64,000 bases of DNA from Blastococcus sp. URHD0036 (GTDB taxonomy: Bacteria > Actinomycetota > Actinomycetes > Mycobacteriales > Geodermatophilaceae). The notes under the pieces are model-generated. The model searched no databases, was not told the DNA's origin, and saw only the letters and a list, made by a program, of their open reading frames with translations. The DNA is taken from NCBI RefSeq assembly GCF_000701365.1, contig NZ_JNIK01000014.1, positions 186,001 through 250,000 on the forward strand, written 5' to 3'. Below are positions 7,697 through 18,282 of the stretch, one piece after another. The stretch's first letter is position 1. The number at the start of each line of letters is the position of its first letter. The translations under genes were made by a program, and so were the position numbers.

Positions 7697-9105
7697 CACA
7701 GCGCCTTGAGGATGTCCTCGACCCGCTCGCGGGCGTCGCCGAAGAGCATCCGGGTGTTCTCCCGGAAGAACAGCGGGTTCTGCACCCCGGCGTAGCCGGT
7801 GTTCATGGACCGCTTGAACACGATGACGTTCTCGGCCTCCCACACCCGCAGCACCGGCATGCCGGCGATCGGGCTGGACGGGTCCTCGGCGGCCGAGGGG
7901 TTCACGGTGTCGTTGGCGCCGATCACGAGGACGACGGAGGTCCGCGCGAGGTCGTCGTTGATCTCGTCCATCTCCAGGACGACGTCGTAGGGGACCCGGG
8001 CCTCGGCCAGCAGCACGTTCATGTGGCCGGGGAGCCGGCCGGCGACGGGGTGGATGCCGAAGCGGACGTCGACGCCGGCGTCGGTGAGCCGGCGGGTGAG
8101 GTCGGCGACAGGCCCCTGGGCGTGCGCCACGGCCATGCCGTAGCCGGGCGTGATGACCACGGACTCGGCGTCCTGGAGCAGTTCGGCGACCTCGGCGGCG
8201 GTGATCTCGGTGTGCTCGCCCTCCTCGCCACCGCCGGACGCGGCGGCGCCCTCGTTGCCGAAGCCGCCGGCGATGACGGAGATGAACGAGCGGTTCATGG
8301 CCTGGCACATGATGTAGCTCAGGTAGGCACCCGAGGAGCCGACCAGCGCGCCGGTGATGATCAGCAGGTCGTTGTCCAGCAGGAACCCGGAGGCGGCCGC
8401 CGCCCAGCCGGAGTAGCTGTTGAGCATCGACACGACGACGGGCATGTCGCCGCCGCCGATCGAGGCGACCAGGTGCCAGCCCAGCGCCAGCGCCAGCGCG
8501 GTCAGGACCGCGAGGACCGGCAGGTTCGGCGAGATCACGAAGACGACGGTCAGGACGGCGAAAGCGGCCAGCGCGCCGAGGTTCAGCCAGTTCTTGCCCG
8601 GCAGCACCAGGGGGTTGGACCGGATCCGGGCCGAGAGCTTCAGGAAGGCGACGATCGAGCCGGTGAAGGTCACCGCGCCGATGAAGACGCCGATCGCGAC
8701 CTCGGCGGAGTGGATCTCGGTGGCCAGGCCCAGGACCTCGGCCTCGCCCTCGGGGGCGCCCTCGACGGAGAGGTAGCCGTTCCAGCCGACCAGGACGGCG
8801 GCCAGGCCGACGAAGGAGTGCAGCAGCGCGATCAGCTCGGGCATGCCGGTCATCTCGACCTGCCGGGCCCGCCACAGGCCGATCGCCGCGCCGGCGGCCA
8901 TCGCGACCAGGATCGCGACGATCGCGGCGGCCTCGAGGTCGTCGGCGGCCAGCGCGACGGTGGCGACCAGCGCCAGGGCCATGCCGGCCATGCCGTAGCC
9001 GTTGCCGGCCTTGGCGGTCTCGTGCTTGCTCAGCCCGGCCAGGGACAGGACGAACAGCAGGCCGGCGACGAGGTAGGCGGCCGCGGCCGCGGACTCGAGG
9101 CTCAT
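7696..9105 (-). CDS. pntB: NAD(P) transhydrogenase subunit beta
   Basis: 469 aa. About nine hydrophobic helices fill residues 5-265 (for example [32 protein letters not shown]), forming the proton channel. The C-terminal NADP-binding domain III carries [37 protein letters not shown] and [12 protein letters not shown], the usual PntB signatures. The membrane enzyme uses the proton gradient to reduce NADP with NADH. The ATG overlaps the pntA stop. The NADPH made could feed the many oxygenases in the window. Confidence 0.95.
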   Translation of the reverse strand: MSLESAAAAAYLVAGLLFVLSLAGLSKHETAKAGNGYGMAGMALALVATVALAADDLEAAAIVAILVAMAAGAAIGLWRARQVEMTGMPELIALLHSFVGLAAVLVGWNGYLSVEGAPEGEAEVLGLATEIHSAEVAIGVFIGAVTFTGSIVAFLKLSARIRSNPLVLPGKNWLNLGALAAFAVLTVVFVISPNLPVLAVLTALALALGWHLVASIGGGDMPVVVSMLNSYSGWAAAASGFLLDNDLLIITGALVGSSGAYLSYIMCQAMNRSFISVIAGGFGNEGAAASGGGEEGEHTEITAAEVAELLQDAESVVITPGYGMAVAHAQGPVADLTRRLTDAGVDVRFGIHPVAGRLPGHMNVLLAEARVPYDVVLEMDEINDDLARTSVVLVIGANDTVNPSAAEDPSSPIAGMPVLRVWEAENVIVFKRSMNTGYAGVQNPLFFRENTRMLFGDARERVEDILKAL

Positions 9106-10679
9106 CGGTGCGCTCCCGCGGTCGTGGTGACGGCTGCGCGGGCGGGGCCGCGGGTGAACATGCCGAGCATCCGGCGGGTGACGGCGAAGCCACCGAAGAC
9201 GTTGATGCTCGCCAGCAGCACGGCGATGAACGCGAGCACGGTCACGACCCCGCTGATGTGCCCCAGCTGCAGGATCGCGCCGACGACGATGATCCCGGAG
9301 ATCGCGTTGGTGACGCTCATCAGCGGCGTGTGCAGCGCGTGGTGCACGTGCCCGATCACGTAGTAGCCGATGACCACCGACAGCGCGAACACCGTCAGGT
9401 TGCCGACCAGCTGGTTCGGGGCGAACGCCGTCGCCACGAACAGCAGCGCCGCAGCCAGCCCGACCAGCGCCGACCGGCGGCCGGTCGTCATCGGCTGCTT
9501 CTCGACCTTCACCAGCGGGGGCGGAGGTGCGGCGACCGCGGGCGCGGCCGACACGGCGACCGGCGGCGGCGGCCAGAGCACCTGGCCGTTGCGGACGACG
9601 GTCATCGCCCGGATCACCACGTCGTCCATGTCGAGCACGAGCTCGCCGTCCTTGGCGGGCGTGAGCAGCTTGACCAGGTTGACCAGGTTGGTGCCGTACA
9701 GCTGCGAGGCCTGGGCCGGGAGCCGCCCGGGCAGATCGGTGTACCCGATGATCGTGACGCCGTTGGGCGTCGTCACGACCTGGTCGGCGACCGAGCCCTC
9801 GACGTTGCCGCCCTGCGCGGCGGCCATGTCCACGATGACCGAGCCGGGCGTCATCGAGGCGACCATCTCGGCGGTGAGCAGCCGCGGCGCCGGCCGGCCG
9901 GGGATCAGCGCGGTGGTGATGACGATGTCGACGTCGCGGGCCTGCTCGGCGTACATCACGGCGGCGCGCTCGTTGTAGTCGTCGGAGGTGACCGACGCGT
10001 ACCCGGTGCCCCCACCCGGCTGCGGCTCGTCGGCCGGCACGCCCACGTACTGGCCGCCCATCGACTCGATCTGGTCGGCCACCTCGGGGCGGACGTCGGT
10101 GGCGCGGACGATCGCGCCCAGGCTGGTGGCGGCGCCGATGGCGGCGAGCCCGGCCACGCCCGCGCCGGCGACCAGGACCTTCGCCGGCGGCACCTTGCCC
10201 GCCGCGGTGACCTGGCCGGTGAAGAACCGGCCGAAGGCGTGCGCGGCCTCGATGACCGCCCGGTAGCCGGCGATGTTCGCCATCGACGACAGCACGTCCA
10301 GCGACTGGGCGCGGGAGATGCGGGGGACGGCGTCCATCGCCAGCGCGGTGACCGGCCGGCCGGTGAGCTCCCGGATCATGTTCGGGTCGAACGCCGGTGC
10401 CAGCAGGCTGACCAGCACGGCGTCCTCGCGGAGCAGGTCGAGCTCCGCGCGGGCGGGCTTGCCCACGTGCAGGACCAGCCCGGCGCCCCACGCCTGCGCC
10501 GCGGTGCCGATGCGGGCACCGGCCTCGGCGTAGGCCTCGTCGGGGTGGCTGGCCGCCGCGCCCGCGCCGGACTCGACCACCACCTCGTGGCCCAGGCCGA
10601 TCAGGGACCGGACGGTGGTCGGGGTGGCGGCCACCCGGGTCTCGCCGGGGGACGACTCGCGTGGAACGCCGATGAGCAC
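9102..10679 (-). CDS. pntA: NAD(P) transhydrogenase subunit alpha
   Basis: 525 aa from GTG 10679, chosen because [20 protein letters not shown] matches PntA N-termini and AGGAAAG lies just upstream. Domain I (about 1-370) binds [16 protein letters not shown] and the alanine-dehydrogenase-like core. After a Pro-rich linker (VAAPPPPL) come three to four membrane helices ([20 protein letters not shown] onward). This is the single-chain PntA, in which alpha1 and alpha2 are fused. Start/stop overlap with pntB ensures a balanced complex. Confidence 0.95.
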   Translation of the reverse strand: MLIGVPRESSPGETRVAATPTTVRSLIGLGHEVVVESGAGAAASHPDEAYAEAGARIGTAAQAWGAGLVLHVGKPARAELDLLREDAVLVSLLAPAFDPNMIRELTGRPVTALAMDAVPRISRAQSLDVLSSMANIAGYRAVIEAAHAFGRFFTGQVTAAGKVPPAKVLVAGAGVAGLAAIGAATSLGAIVRATDVRPEVADQIESMGGQYVGVPADEPQPGGGTGYASVTSDDYNERAAVMYAEQARDVDIVITTALIPGRPAPRLLTAEMVASMTPGSVIVDMAAAQGGNVEGSVADQVVTTPNGVTIIGYTDLPGRLPAQASQLYGTNLVNLVKLLTPAKDGELVLDMDDVVIRAMTVVRNGQVLWPPPPVAVSAAPAVAAPPPPLVKVEKQPMTTGRRSALVGLAAALLFVATAFAPNQLVGNLTVFALSVVIGYYVIGHVHHALHTPLMSVTNAISGIIVVGAILQLGHISGVVTVLAFIAVLLASINVFGGFAVTRRMLGMFTRGPARAAVTTTAGAHR

Positions 10680-10867
10680 GAGCTTTCCTACCAGCCGGGG
10701 CCTGTCGGCGGCCCTCCGGCACCCGGGGGGACCGGATACCCCCCGACCGGGTGGTACCGACCGGCCACGGGTGCAGGGGAGACACCGGGAGGCCGTAGTC
10801 CACAGCAGTGCCGGGAGAAGACCGGCGCGCACCACCTGCACGCGCAACACAGGACGGAGGGAGGACC
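10680..10867. other. Divergent intergenic region between pntA and the c-di-GMP gene
   Basis: The 188 bases between two divergent starts must hold both promoters. I see good ribosome sites at each end (AGGAAAG for pntA, GGAGGGAGGA for the c-di-GMP gene) but no convincing -10/-35 pair or operator. Confidence 0.4.
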
Positions 10868-12978
10868 GTGACAGCGACTCCCACGCCGGTCGACCCCCGG
10901 GTCGCACCAGAGATCGTGTCGTCGGTCTTCTACGGGGCCTCGGTCAGCGACACGCTGGCCCTGCTGGTCGCCGAGATGTCCGACGTTCCCCGGCTCTCCT
11001 GGGGCAACGAGGGTGCGGTGCACCTGCTCGGCTACGCCCTCGAGGACCTCTGCGGCCTCCCGGTCGCGCAGCTGCTGCCGTCGCTGCGCGGCAGCGAGCT
11101 CAAGCTCCTGCTGCGGCGCGAGCGCACCGCGCGGATGAACCTCCCGGTGCGGACGGCCAGCGGTGTCTTCACCGAGTGCGTCGTCGTCTGCACGCCCACG
11201 CCGACCGGCCGGATGTGGAACCTGCGGGTCATCTCGGCCGACAACGACCAGGAGCGCGCGCTGCGGGCCAGCGCCGACGCCCACGAGCAGCGGTTCGCCA
11301 CCCTGACCGAGCGCTCGCCCGTCCCCACCCTGCTCTCGGAGCAGGGGATGCGGCTGGCCCACGTCAACGACGCCTTCTGCACGCTGGTCGGGCTCCAGGC
11401 CGAGCAGCTGCTCGGCACCGGGTGGATGGGCTCCATCCACCCCGACGACCTCGACCACGTGATCGAGCAGGTGGCCGTCGTCCTCGGTGGCGGCGACAGC
11501 GAGGCCTCCGCCCGCCTGTGCTGCAGGACGGTGGCGAGCGGAGGACCGTCATCCGGTTCGCCCACCTGTTCACCCCCGGCGTCGGAGCCGGCTTCGTCGC
11601 CACCATCGAGGACATCACCGAGCGGCTGGCGTTCGAGACCACGCTGGCCCACCAGGCCAACCACGACCCGCTCACCGGGCTGCCCAACCGCACCCTCCTG
11701 GCCGGGCACGTCGCGGAGCGCTTCGTCCGCGGCGCCTCCGGCCTGGCCTGCCTCTTCCTCGACCTGGACGACTTCAAGGTGGTCAACGACTCCCTCGGGC
11801 ACGCGGCCGGCGACGAGCTGCTGGTCGAGGTCGCCGACCGGCTGCGCGCGGTGGTGCGGCCGGGCGACCTGGTCGCCCGCTTCGGCGGCGACGAGTTCGT
11901 CGTCGTCTGCGAGGACGTCGACGAGGACGACGCGGTCGCGCTCGCCCAGCGGATCGGCGCGGCGCTGGCCGCGCCGGTGCGGCTCGGCGGCGTGGACGTC
12001 CGCCCGCACGCCAGCGTCGGCGTCACCGTGCAGGCCGAGGAGCACACGTCGCCCGACGACCTCATCCGCGACTGCGACATCGCGATGTACCAGGCCAAGA
12101 GCGGCGGCAAGGGGCGGATCACCGTCCTGGACCACCGCGCCCGTGCCGAGGCCCGCGACAAGCTGCGGCTGGTCGCGGACCTCCGCGACGCGATCGAGCG
12201 GCGCGAGATCACCCTGCTCTACCAGCCGATCTTCGGCACCGTCGACGGCAGCTCGACCGCGGTGGAGGCGCTGGCGCGCTGGCAGCATGCCGAGCGCGGC
12301 CCGATCAGCCCCGTCACCTTCGTTCCCCTGGCCGAGGAGAGCGGCCTGATCGGCCCCCTGGGGTCGCTGGTGTTGGACGAGACCTGCCGCCAGCTGGCCG
12401 AGTGGGACGCGCTCCTGGGCCCCGACGCCCCGGGCCGGGCCAACGTCAACGTGTCGGCGCTGCAGCTGGACGACAACCTGCACGGCCTCGTCGTCGCCGC
12501 GCTCGACCGGCACGGCCTGCACGCCTCGCGGCTGTCGATCGAGATCACCGAGTCCGCGCTCATGCAGGACCCGGCCGCGGCGCGGGCGATCCTCCAGCAG
12601 CTGCGCGACCTCGGTGTGCAGCTGGCCATCGACGACTTCGGCACCGGGTACTCGTCGCTGGCCTACCTGCGGCACCTCCCGGTCGACTGCCTCAAGGTTG
12701 ACCGGACCTTCGTCGCGGAGCTGGCCGAGGGCCACACCGAGATCACCACGGCCGTCATCGCGCTCGCCGGCAGCCTCGGGCTGTGCACCGTCGCCGAGGG
12801 CGTGGAGACCGCGGAGATGGCCGAGCAGCTGACCCGCCTGGGCGCCACGTACCTGCAGGGCTTCCACCTGGCGCAGCCGATGAGCGGCGCCGGCGCGGCG
12901 GCCTGGTACGCCCAGCGCGCGCCCGGGGCCGGCAGCCCGGCCACCCTCCCGACCCGACCCACCCCGGAGCAGACGTGA
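10868..12978 (+). pseudogene. PAS-GGDEF-EAL c-di-GMP protein interrupted by a single-base frameshift
   Basis: From GTG 10868 the first frame encodes an N-terminal sensory region and a PAS domain (ERSPVPTLLSEQGMRL, HPDDLDHVIEQVAVVL). After RL at 11513-11518 the homology moves to another frame, which reads LQDGGERRTVIRFAHLFTPG and then complete GGDEF (RFGGDEF) and EAL (VEALARW, IDDFGTGYSSLAYLRHLP) domains up to 12978. One missing G at 11518 (CTGGTG read as CTGTG) would join the frames as RLVLQDGG. With the base restored the protein is about 700 aa with both catalytic motifs intact, making and degrading cyclic di-GMP. This could be a real mutation, a sequencing error or programmed slippage. The last codons overlap the HDOD gene. 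Confidence 0.85.
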
Positions 12979-13799
12979 CCCGCCCGCAGCTCGCCGCCGC
13001 GCCCTCGTTCGACCTGGACACGCTGCTGGCCAGCATCGACACGATGGCGGCCCAGAAGCCCGTCGCCGCGCAGATCGTGTCGGTGGCCAACTCCGACGAG
13101 ACCAGCGCCCGCGTCCTCGCCGACATCCTCGCCGCCGACGTCGCCCTGGCCAGCCGCGTGATGAAGCTGGCCAACAGCGCCTACTTCGGGATGCGCGGCC
13201 GGGTGGCCTCGCTGCAGTTCGCGGTCACCGTGGTCGGGTTCACCACCGTCCGCACCATGGCGACGGTCGCGCTCACCGACCTCGACGACGAGTCCCGGCT
13301 GCCCGGGGACTTCTGGGCCAGCACGACCAGCGTCGCGCTGGCGGCGTCGCTGCTGGCGCCGCGGTTCGGCGAGCGGCCCCAGGACGCGCTCTGCCTGGGT
13401 CTGCTGGCGCAGGTCGGCGTCGCGCTGCTGCACCACAACGACCCGGCGGGCTACGGCGAGCTGCTGGCCGAGGAGTCGACGTTTCCCGGCCGCCGGGCCG
13501 CCGAGGTGCGCCGCTACGGGATCTCGGGGATGCGGCTGACCGGGGTCGCGCTGGAGCAGTGGGGCTTCCCGCGCAGCATGGTGGGACCGCTGGCCGCCGT
13601 CGACGACCGGAGCTCGACCGAGGGAGCGCTGCTGCGCTGTGCCTTCGAGCTGGCCGCCCGGCTGACCCAGCCCGGCTACCAGCCGGTCGACGTCGCGCAG
13701 CTCACCGACGGCCAGGTCCGCGAGGACGCGGTCGCACCCGTCCTCGACCAGGTCGCCCAGGACGCCGACGAGCTCCGCCGGGCGATGCTCGACGGCTAG
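12975..13799 (+). CDS. HDOD domain protein
   Basis: 274 aa from GTG 12975, overlapping the upstream stop (GTGA). The HDOD pattern is clear: LADILAADVALASRVMKLANSAYFGMRGRVASLQFAVTVVGFTTVRTMA, followed by the second half with LGLLAQVGVALL. HDOD proteins act in signalling and often partner with GGDEF/EAL proteins; they lack the HD metal-site residues of true phosphohydrolases. Translational coupling to the c-di-GMP gene suggests a shared output, for example motility or stress signalling. The precise partner is unknown. Confidence 0.85.
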   Translation: MTRPQLAAAPSFDLDTLLASIDTMAAQKPVAAQIVSVANSDETSARVLADILAADVALASRVMKLANSAYFGMRGRVASLQFAVTVVGFTTVRTMATVALTDLDDESRLPGDFWASTTSVALAASLLAPRFGERPQDALCLGLLAQVGVALLHHNDPAGYGELLAEESTFPGRRAAEVRRYGISGMRLTGVALEQWGFPRSMVGPLAAVDDRSSTEGALLRCAFELAARLTQPGYQPVDVAQLTDGQVREDAVAPVLDQVAQDADELRRAMLDG

Positions 13800-13812
13800 T
13801 CCGCACCGACGA

Positions 13813-13849
13813 CAGCGGCCGGCGCCCCGCTCGGGGACGCCGGCCGCTG
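13813..13849. terminator. Bidirectional terminator between convergent genes
   Basis: CAGCGGCCGGCG (13813-13824) pairs perfectly with CGCCGGCCGCTG (13838-13849); CCCC and GGGG extend the stem inward over a GCTC-type loop. It lies 13 bases past the HDOD stop and 14 bases before the stop of the convergent acyl-CoA dehydrogenase gene, so it can serve both. Confidence 0.85.
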
Positions 13850-13863
13850 CCGTGGGGGAGTGC

Positions 13864-15015
13864 TCAGCCCGTGTAGGGCGCGCCCAGCGGGTCGACGGTC
13901 GGGTGCTCCCCGACGGTGGCCGCGAGCCGGTCGAGGGCGAAGTCGCCGTCACCGAGCACGTGGTCGATCGCGGTGAGCCGGCTGGTGTAGTGCCCGATCT
14001 TGTACTCCGCGGTCACGCCGATGCCACCGTGCAGCTGGATGGCCTCCTTGCCGATGTGCCGGCTCGCGCGGCTGGTCTGCAGCCGGGCCCGATCGGCGGC
14101 GGAGACGACGTCTCCACCGGCGTCGGCGACCATGCTCGCCCACAGCGCGGTGCTGCGGGCCAGCTCCAGGGAGACGTACATGTCCGCGGCGCGGAAGGTG
14201 AGCGCCTGGAACTTGTTCAGCGTCACCCCGAACTGCTTGCGCTGCGTCAGGTACTCCGACGTGGTGCGCAGCGCCGTCTCCATCGCGCCGACCGCCTCGT
14301 TGGCGTAGGCGATCCGCGCGAGGGCGAAGGCCCGCTCGACGTCGGCGCTGCGGTCCGCGGTGCCCTCACCGAGCAGCCGGGCGGGGGTCGACGCGAACGT
14401 CACGTTGGCCGCCCGGCCGCCGTCGTGGGTGCGGTAGCCGGTCCTCGACAGGCCCGAGGCCTCCCCGTCGACGACGAACAGCGCGGTGCCGCCGTCGGTG
14501 ACGGCGCTGACCACCAGGACGTCGGCGCGGGCGCCGTTCAGCACCGGCTCCTTGACGCCGGTGAGCGTCCAGGAGTCGCCGTCCTGCGTGGCGGTCACGC
14601 CGGCGGCCGAGGCGCTCCACCGGGTGCCGGGCTCGGCGTGCGCGAAGGCGAGCACGCTGCTGCCCTCGCTCAGCGGGCCGAGGAGCTCGGCGCGCTGCTC
14701 GGCGGTGCCGACGGCGGCGACGAGGCCACCGGCCAGCACCACGGCCTCGACGAAGGGCTCGGGCGCCAGGACACGGCCGATCTGCTCGGCGACGATCGCC
14801 ACCTCGATCGGGCCGGCGCCCATGCCGCCGTCCTCCTCGGGGAAGGGCAGGCCCAGCACGCCCATCTCGGCGAGCTGGCCCCACGTCTTCTCGTCGAATC
14901 CGGGGTCGTTCTTGGTGACCTGGCGGCGCTGCTCGGCGTCGCCGTAGGCCCGGTCGAGGAGGCCGCGGACGGCCTCGCGCAGGTCGTTCTGCTCGCTGTC
15001 GAACTCGAAGTTCAT
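13864..15015 (-). CDS. Acyl-CoA dehydrogenase, small partner subunit
   Basis: 383 aa. N-terminal all-alpha domain from residue 1, beta domain around GARADVLVVSA, and a C-terminal domain with RKQFGVTLNKFQALTFRAADMYV and HGGIGVTAEYKIGHYTSRL. The usual C-terminal GGxxEIQ signature is missing, as in the second subunit of heteromeric actinobacterial dehydrogenases such as FadE28/FadE29 (ChsE1/ChsE2). It starts 4 bases after the partner gene. Likely role: alpha,beta-dehydrogenation of a branched or steroid side-chain acyl-CoA. The substrate is inferred only from the paired architecture. Confidence 0.85.
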   Translation of the reverse strand: MNFEFDSEQNDLREAVRGLLDRAYGDAEQRRQVTKNDPGFDEKTWGQLAEMGVLGLPFPEEDGGMGAGPIEVAIVAEQIGRVLAPEPFVEAVVLAGGLVAAVGTAEQRAELLGPLSEGSSVLAFAHAEPGTRWSASAAGVTATQDGDSWTLTGVKEPVLNGARADVLVVSAVTDGGTALFVVDGEASGLSRTGYRTHDGGRAANVTFASTPARLLGEGTADRSADVERAFALARIAYANEAVGAMETALRTTSEYLTQRKQFGVTLNKFQALTFRAADMYVSLELARSTALWASMVADAGGDVVSAADRARLQTSRASRHIGKEAIQLHGGIGVTAEYKIGHYTSRLTAIDHVLGDGDFALDRLAATVGEHPTVDPLGAPYTG

Positions 15016-15019
15016 CTCG

Positions 15020-16195
<1,176 letters not shown>

Positions 16196-16343
16196 CGGAC
16201 CTCTCTCCTGACGTCGGCCACCGTGGGCGACGCCCTCTCGTGCGTGTGACGACGACGATCCCACATCTGTTACCGGCGGGTAGCACGGGACGGGCGCCCC
16301 CGCTCGCGGGAACCCCCCGCCCGCGGCGGGCGTTGCCGCGATC

Positions 16344-16724
16344 ATGGAGCTGACCTGCCCGAAGTGCCACGGGACCATGCGCACCTACGAGCGCAACGGC
16401 GTCCACGTCGACCAGTGCAGCGACTGCCGCGGGATCTTCCTCGACCGGGGTGAGCTCGAGCGGTTGATCGACGCCGAGAACGACTGGCACGGCGAGGCCC
16501 GCGCCCCGAAGCCGGCACCGGTGGCCGACGGCCGCTACCGCTCCGACCACGACCGGGAGGACGACCGGTACCGGGACCAGCAGCGGGCGGCGTCCTCCGG
16601 GGGGCTCGGGTCGGTCGTCAGCGAGGTGCTCGGCCAGGTCCAGGGCCGCTCGCACTCGAGTTCCTCCCGCCGGCCGTACGAGAAGAAGCGCAAGGAGTCC
16701 TTCCTCAGCGACCTCTTCGGCTGA
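16344..16724 (+). CDS. TFIIB-type zinc-ribbon protein
   Basis: 126 aa. Cys5, Cys8, Cys25 and Cys28 (CPKC...CSDC) form a zinc ribbon of the zf-TFIIB type, followed by RGIFLDRGELERL, which is conserved in these proteins. The rest is Asp/Arg- and Ser-rich and ends in a basic helix (KKRKESFLSDLFG). Likely a nucleic-acid or protein-binding factor of unknown role. Divergent from the acyl-CoA dehydrogenase operon, with 148 bases between starts, and closed by a perfect terminator. Confidence 0.85.
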   Translation: MELTCPKCHGTMRTYERNGVHVDQCSDCRGIFLDRGELERLIDAENDWHGEARAPKPAPVADGRYRSDHDREDDRYRDQQRAASSGGLGSVVSEVLGQVQGRSHSSSSRRPYEKKRKESFLSDLFG

Positions 16725-16730
16725 GGAGGG

Positions 16731-16754
16731 GTGCCCCGCCCTCCGGCGGGGCAC
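16731..16754 (+). terminator. Perfect 10-bp stem terminator
   Basis: GTGCCCCGCC (16731-16740) pairs without mismatch with GGCGGGGCAC (16745-16754) over a CTCC loop, starting 6 bases after the zinc-ribbon stop. Because it lies just before the next gene, the GTG at 16731 is unlikely to be that gene's start. Confidence 0.85.
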
Positions 16755-16763
16755 GCTGGGTGC

Positions 16764-17594
16764 GTGTTCGACGTCGACTGGATGGACCTGCTCTGCCGGG
16801 CGGTGCTGCGGGAGCGGACCGCCGAGTTGGTCGCCGAGGCCTGCGCCTGGAGCGTCGGTCTCTCCGACCGGCCGCACCTCCTGCGCCGGCGCGGGCGGCT
16901 GGTGGAGACCGGCGGCACGACCGGCGACCGCGCCGCCACCGGCCAGATGCTCAGCGGGGACGAGGACGGCCGGCTCGACCTCGGTGACGCCCGGCCGGGC
17001 AGCTTCGCCGACGCGCTGAACGCGGTGGGCCCGGACGGCGTCGTCCACGCCGACCGGTTCGACCGCGAGGTGGTCGACCCCTTCGTGCTGGCCACCTGCG
17101 TCCTGGCCGCGGAGCGGGCGCGCGACACCCGGCCCGCCGAGTGGGCGGAGCTGCTCGACGACCTGGGCGAGGACGGCACCGACCTGCCGGCCGTCGTCGC
17201 GGCGGGGGAGTGGGAGGCGCCGCTGCGGATCGACGCCGAGCACCTGGTGCTGGCCGCGCTGGGCGACGTCCCCCTGCTGCAGGTGGAGGCCGAGGGGCTG
17301 CCGCTGTCACTGGTGCGCCGTGCCGAGGCGCTCACCCGTGAGGCGGCGGCGCCGTCCCCGCCGACCGCACCGGTGGAGGACCCCGCCGCCTCGGGCGCGG
17401 TGTTCCTCGCCCGCGCGGCCCTGGCCGACGGCGGCCTGCCGGAGCCGGTCGCCCGGACGGACGCCGACCGGCTGCTCGCCCTCCTGATCGCGGAGGGCAT
17501 CGAGCCGGAGGAGGTCGCCGCCGTGCTGCCGCACCTGCCGCTCGCACCGGGGACGGCGGGCGTGGTGCTCGGCCTGCTGGCCGCGCGCGGCTGA
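16764..17594 (+). CDS. Hypothetical protein
   Basis: 276 aa from GTG 16764, taken because the alternative start at 16731 sits in the terminator stem; ATG 16782 is also possible. Acidic and Ala/Leu-rich. The chain has two helical halves separated by a Pro-rich stretch (APSPPTAPVEDP at about 207-218). The C-terminal part looks like a helical repeat (VARTDADRLLALLIAEGIEPEEVAAVLPHLPL). No family recognised and no membrane segment. Confidence 0.65.
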   Translation: MFDVDWMDLLCRAVLRERTAELVAEACAWSVGLSDRPHLLRRRGRLVETGGTTGDRAATGQMLSGDEDGRLDLGDARPGSFADALNAVGPDGVVHADRFDREVVDPFVLATCVLAAERARDTRPAEWAELLDDLGEDGTDLPAVVAAGEWEAPLRIDAEHLVLAALGDVPLLQVEAEGLPLSLVRRAEALTREAAAPSPPTAPVEDPAASGAVFLARAALADGGLPEPVARTDADRLLALLIAEGIEPEEVAAVLPHLPLAPGTAGVVLGLLAARG

Positions 17595-17603
17595 CCGGCC
17601 CGG

Positions 17604-18248
17604 TCACGCGCCGGGGTCTGCCACCAGCCGGGTGAGCACGCGGGGGAGCAGGTCGGGGGGCACTGCTCCGGGCTCCGGCAGCGACTCGACGGCGAGGCCG
17701 TGGACGAGGGCCAGCAGCACCACGCCCAGCGACTCGGCGTCCCAGCCGGCCACGCCGCGCCGCGCGAGGAAGCCGGCCACGACGGCGGTGACCCGGTCGC
17801 GGAACTCCCGGCGGGTGGCCACGAACACCTCGCGCACGGCCGGCTCGCGCACCGCCCGCTGCCAGAAGTCCAGGAACAGGACCTGCCAGCGCGGATCGAG
17901 CCGGCCCAGCTCCGTCGCGACGGCGGCTAGAGCCTCGGGCAGGTCCCGCGCGTCGGCCATCGCCGCCTCGATCGCAGCGAGCCGGGCGGCCACCTCGTCC
18001 TCCATGAGGGCGAGGAACAGCTCGTCCTTGCCGGCGAAGTTGGAGTAGACGGCGCCCTTGGTGAACCCAGCGGCGGCCGCGACGTGGTCGAGGGTCGCAG
18101 CGGCGAACCCGCGGTCGGCGAACACCTGGCGGGCGCCCTCGAGGAGCCGGCTGCGCACGTCGGCGCGCGCGGGACGGGGCATGCGGCCGGGTGTGCGCGG
18201 GGACACCGCGCGGGGACTGGACTCTGCCACGGAGGCGAGGATACTCAT
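17604..18248 (-). CDS. TetR-family transcriptional regulator
   Basis: 214 aa from ATG 18248; ATG 18182 would give 192 aa and begins close to the helix-turn-helix as is usual, so the start is open. The DNA-binding part reads VFADRGFAAATLDHVAAAAGFTKGAVYSNFAGKDELF. The C-terminal domain resembles TetR regulators of AcrR type. It is divergent from a membrane protein gene, and two inverted repeats lie between the starts, so it probably represses both itself and that gene. Confidence 0.8.
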   Translation of the reverse strand: MSILASVAESSPRAVSPRTPGRMPRPARADVRSRLLEGARQVFADRGFAAATLDHVAAAAGFTKGAVYSNFAGKDELFLALMEDEVAARLAAIEAAMADARDLPEALAAVATELGRLDPRWQVLFLDFWQRAVREPAVREVFVATRREFRDRVTAVVAGFLARRGVAGWDAESLGVVLLALVHGLAVESLPEPGAVPPDLLPRVLTRLVADPGA

Positions 18249-18271
18249 CAGTATCCAATACCAGCCGGTAT
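18240..18271. promoter_or_regulatory. Paired TetR operator candidates
   Basis: GATACT-CATC-AGTATC (18240-18255) is a perfect 6-base inverted repeat, and ATACC-AGCC-GGTAT (18258-18271) is a second one with the same 4-base spacing. Both share a GGTAT/ATACC-like half-site. They cover the region between the TetR gene and the divergent membrane protein start at 18283. Confidence 0.7.
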
Positions 18272-18282
18272 CGAGGAGAGGC

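Noticed and set aside
7696-10884. 1062-residue frame seeming to fuse pntA and pntB
   Set aside because: The pntA portion in this frame is low-complexity; the real pntA is in another frame and overlaps pntB by ATGA, so there is no fusion.
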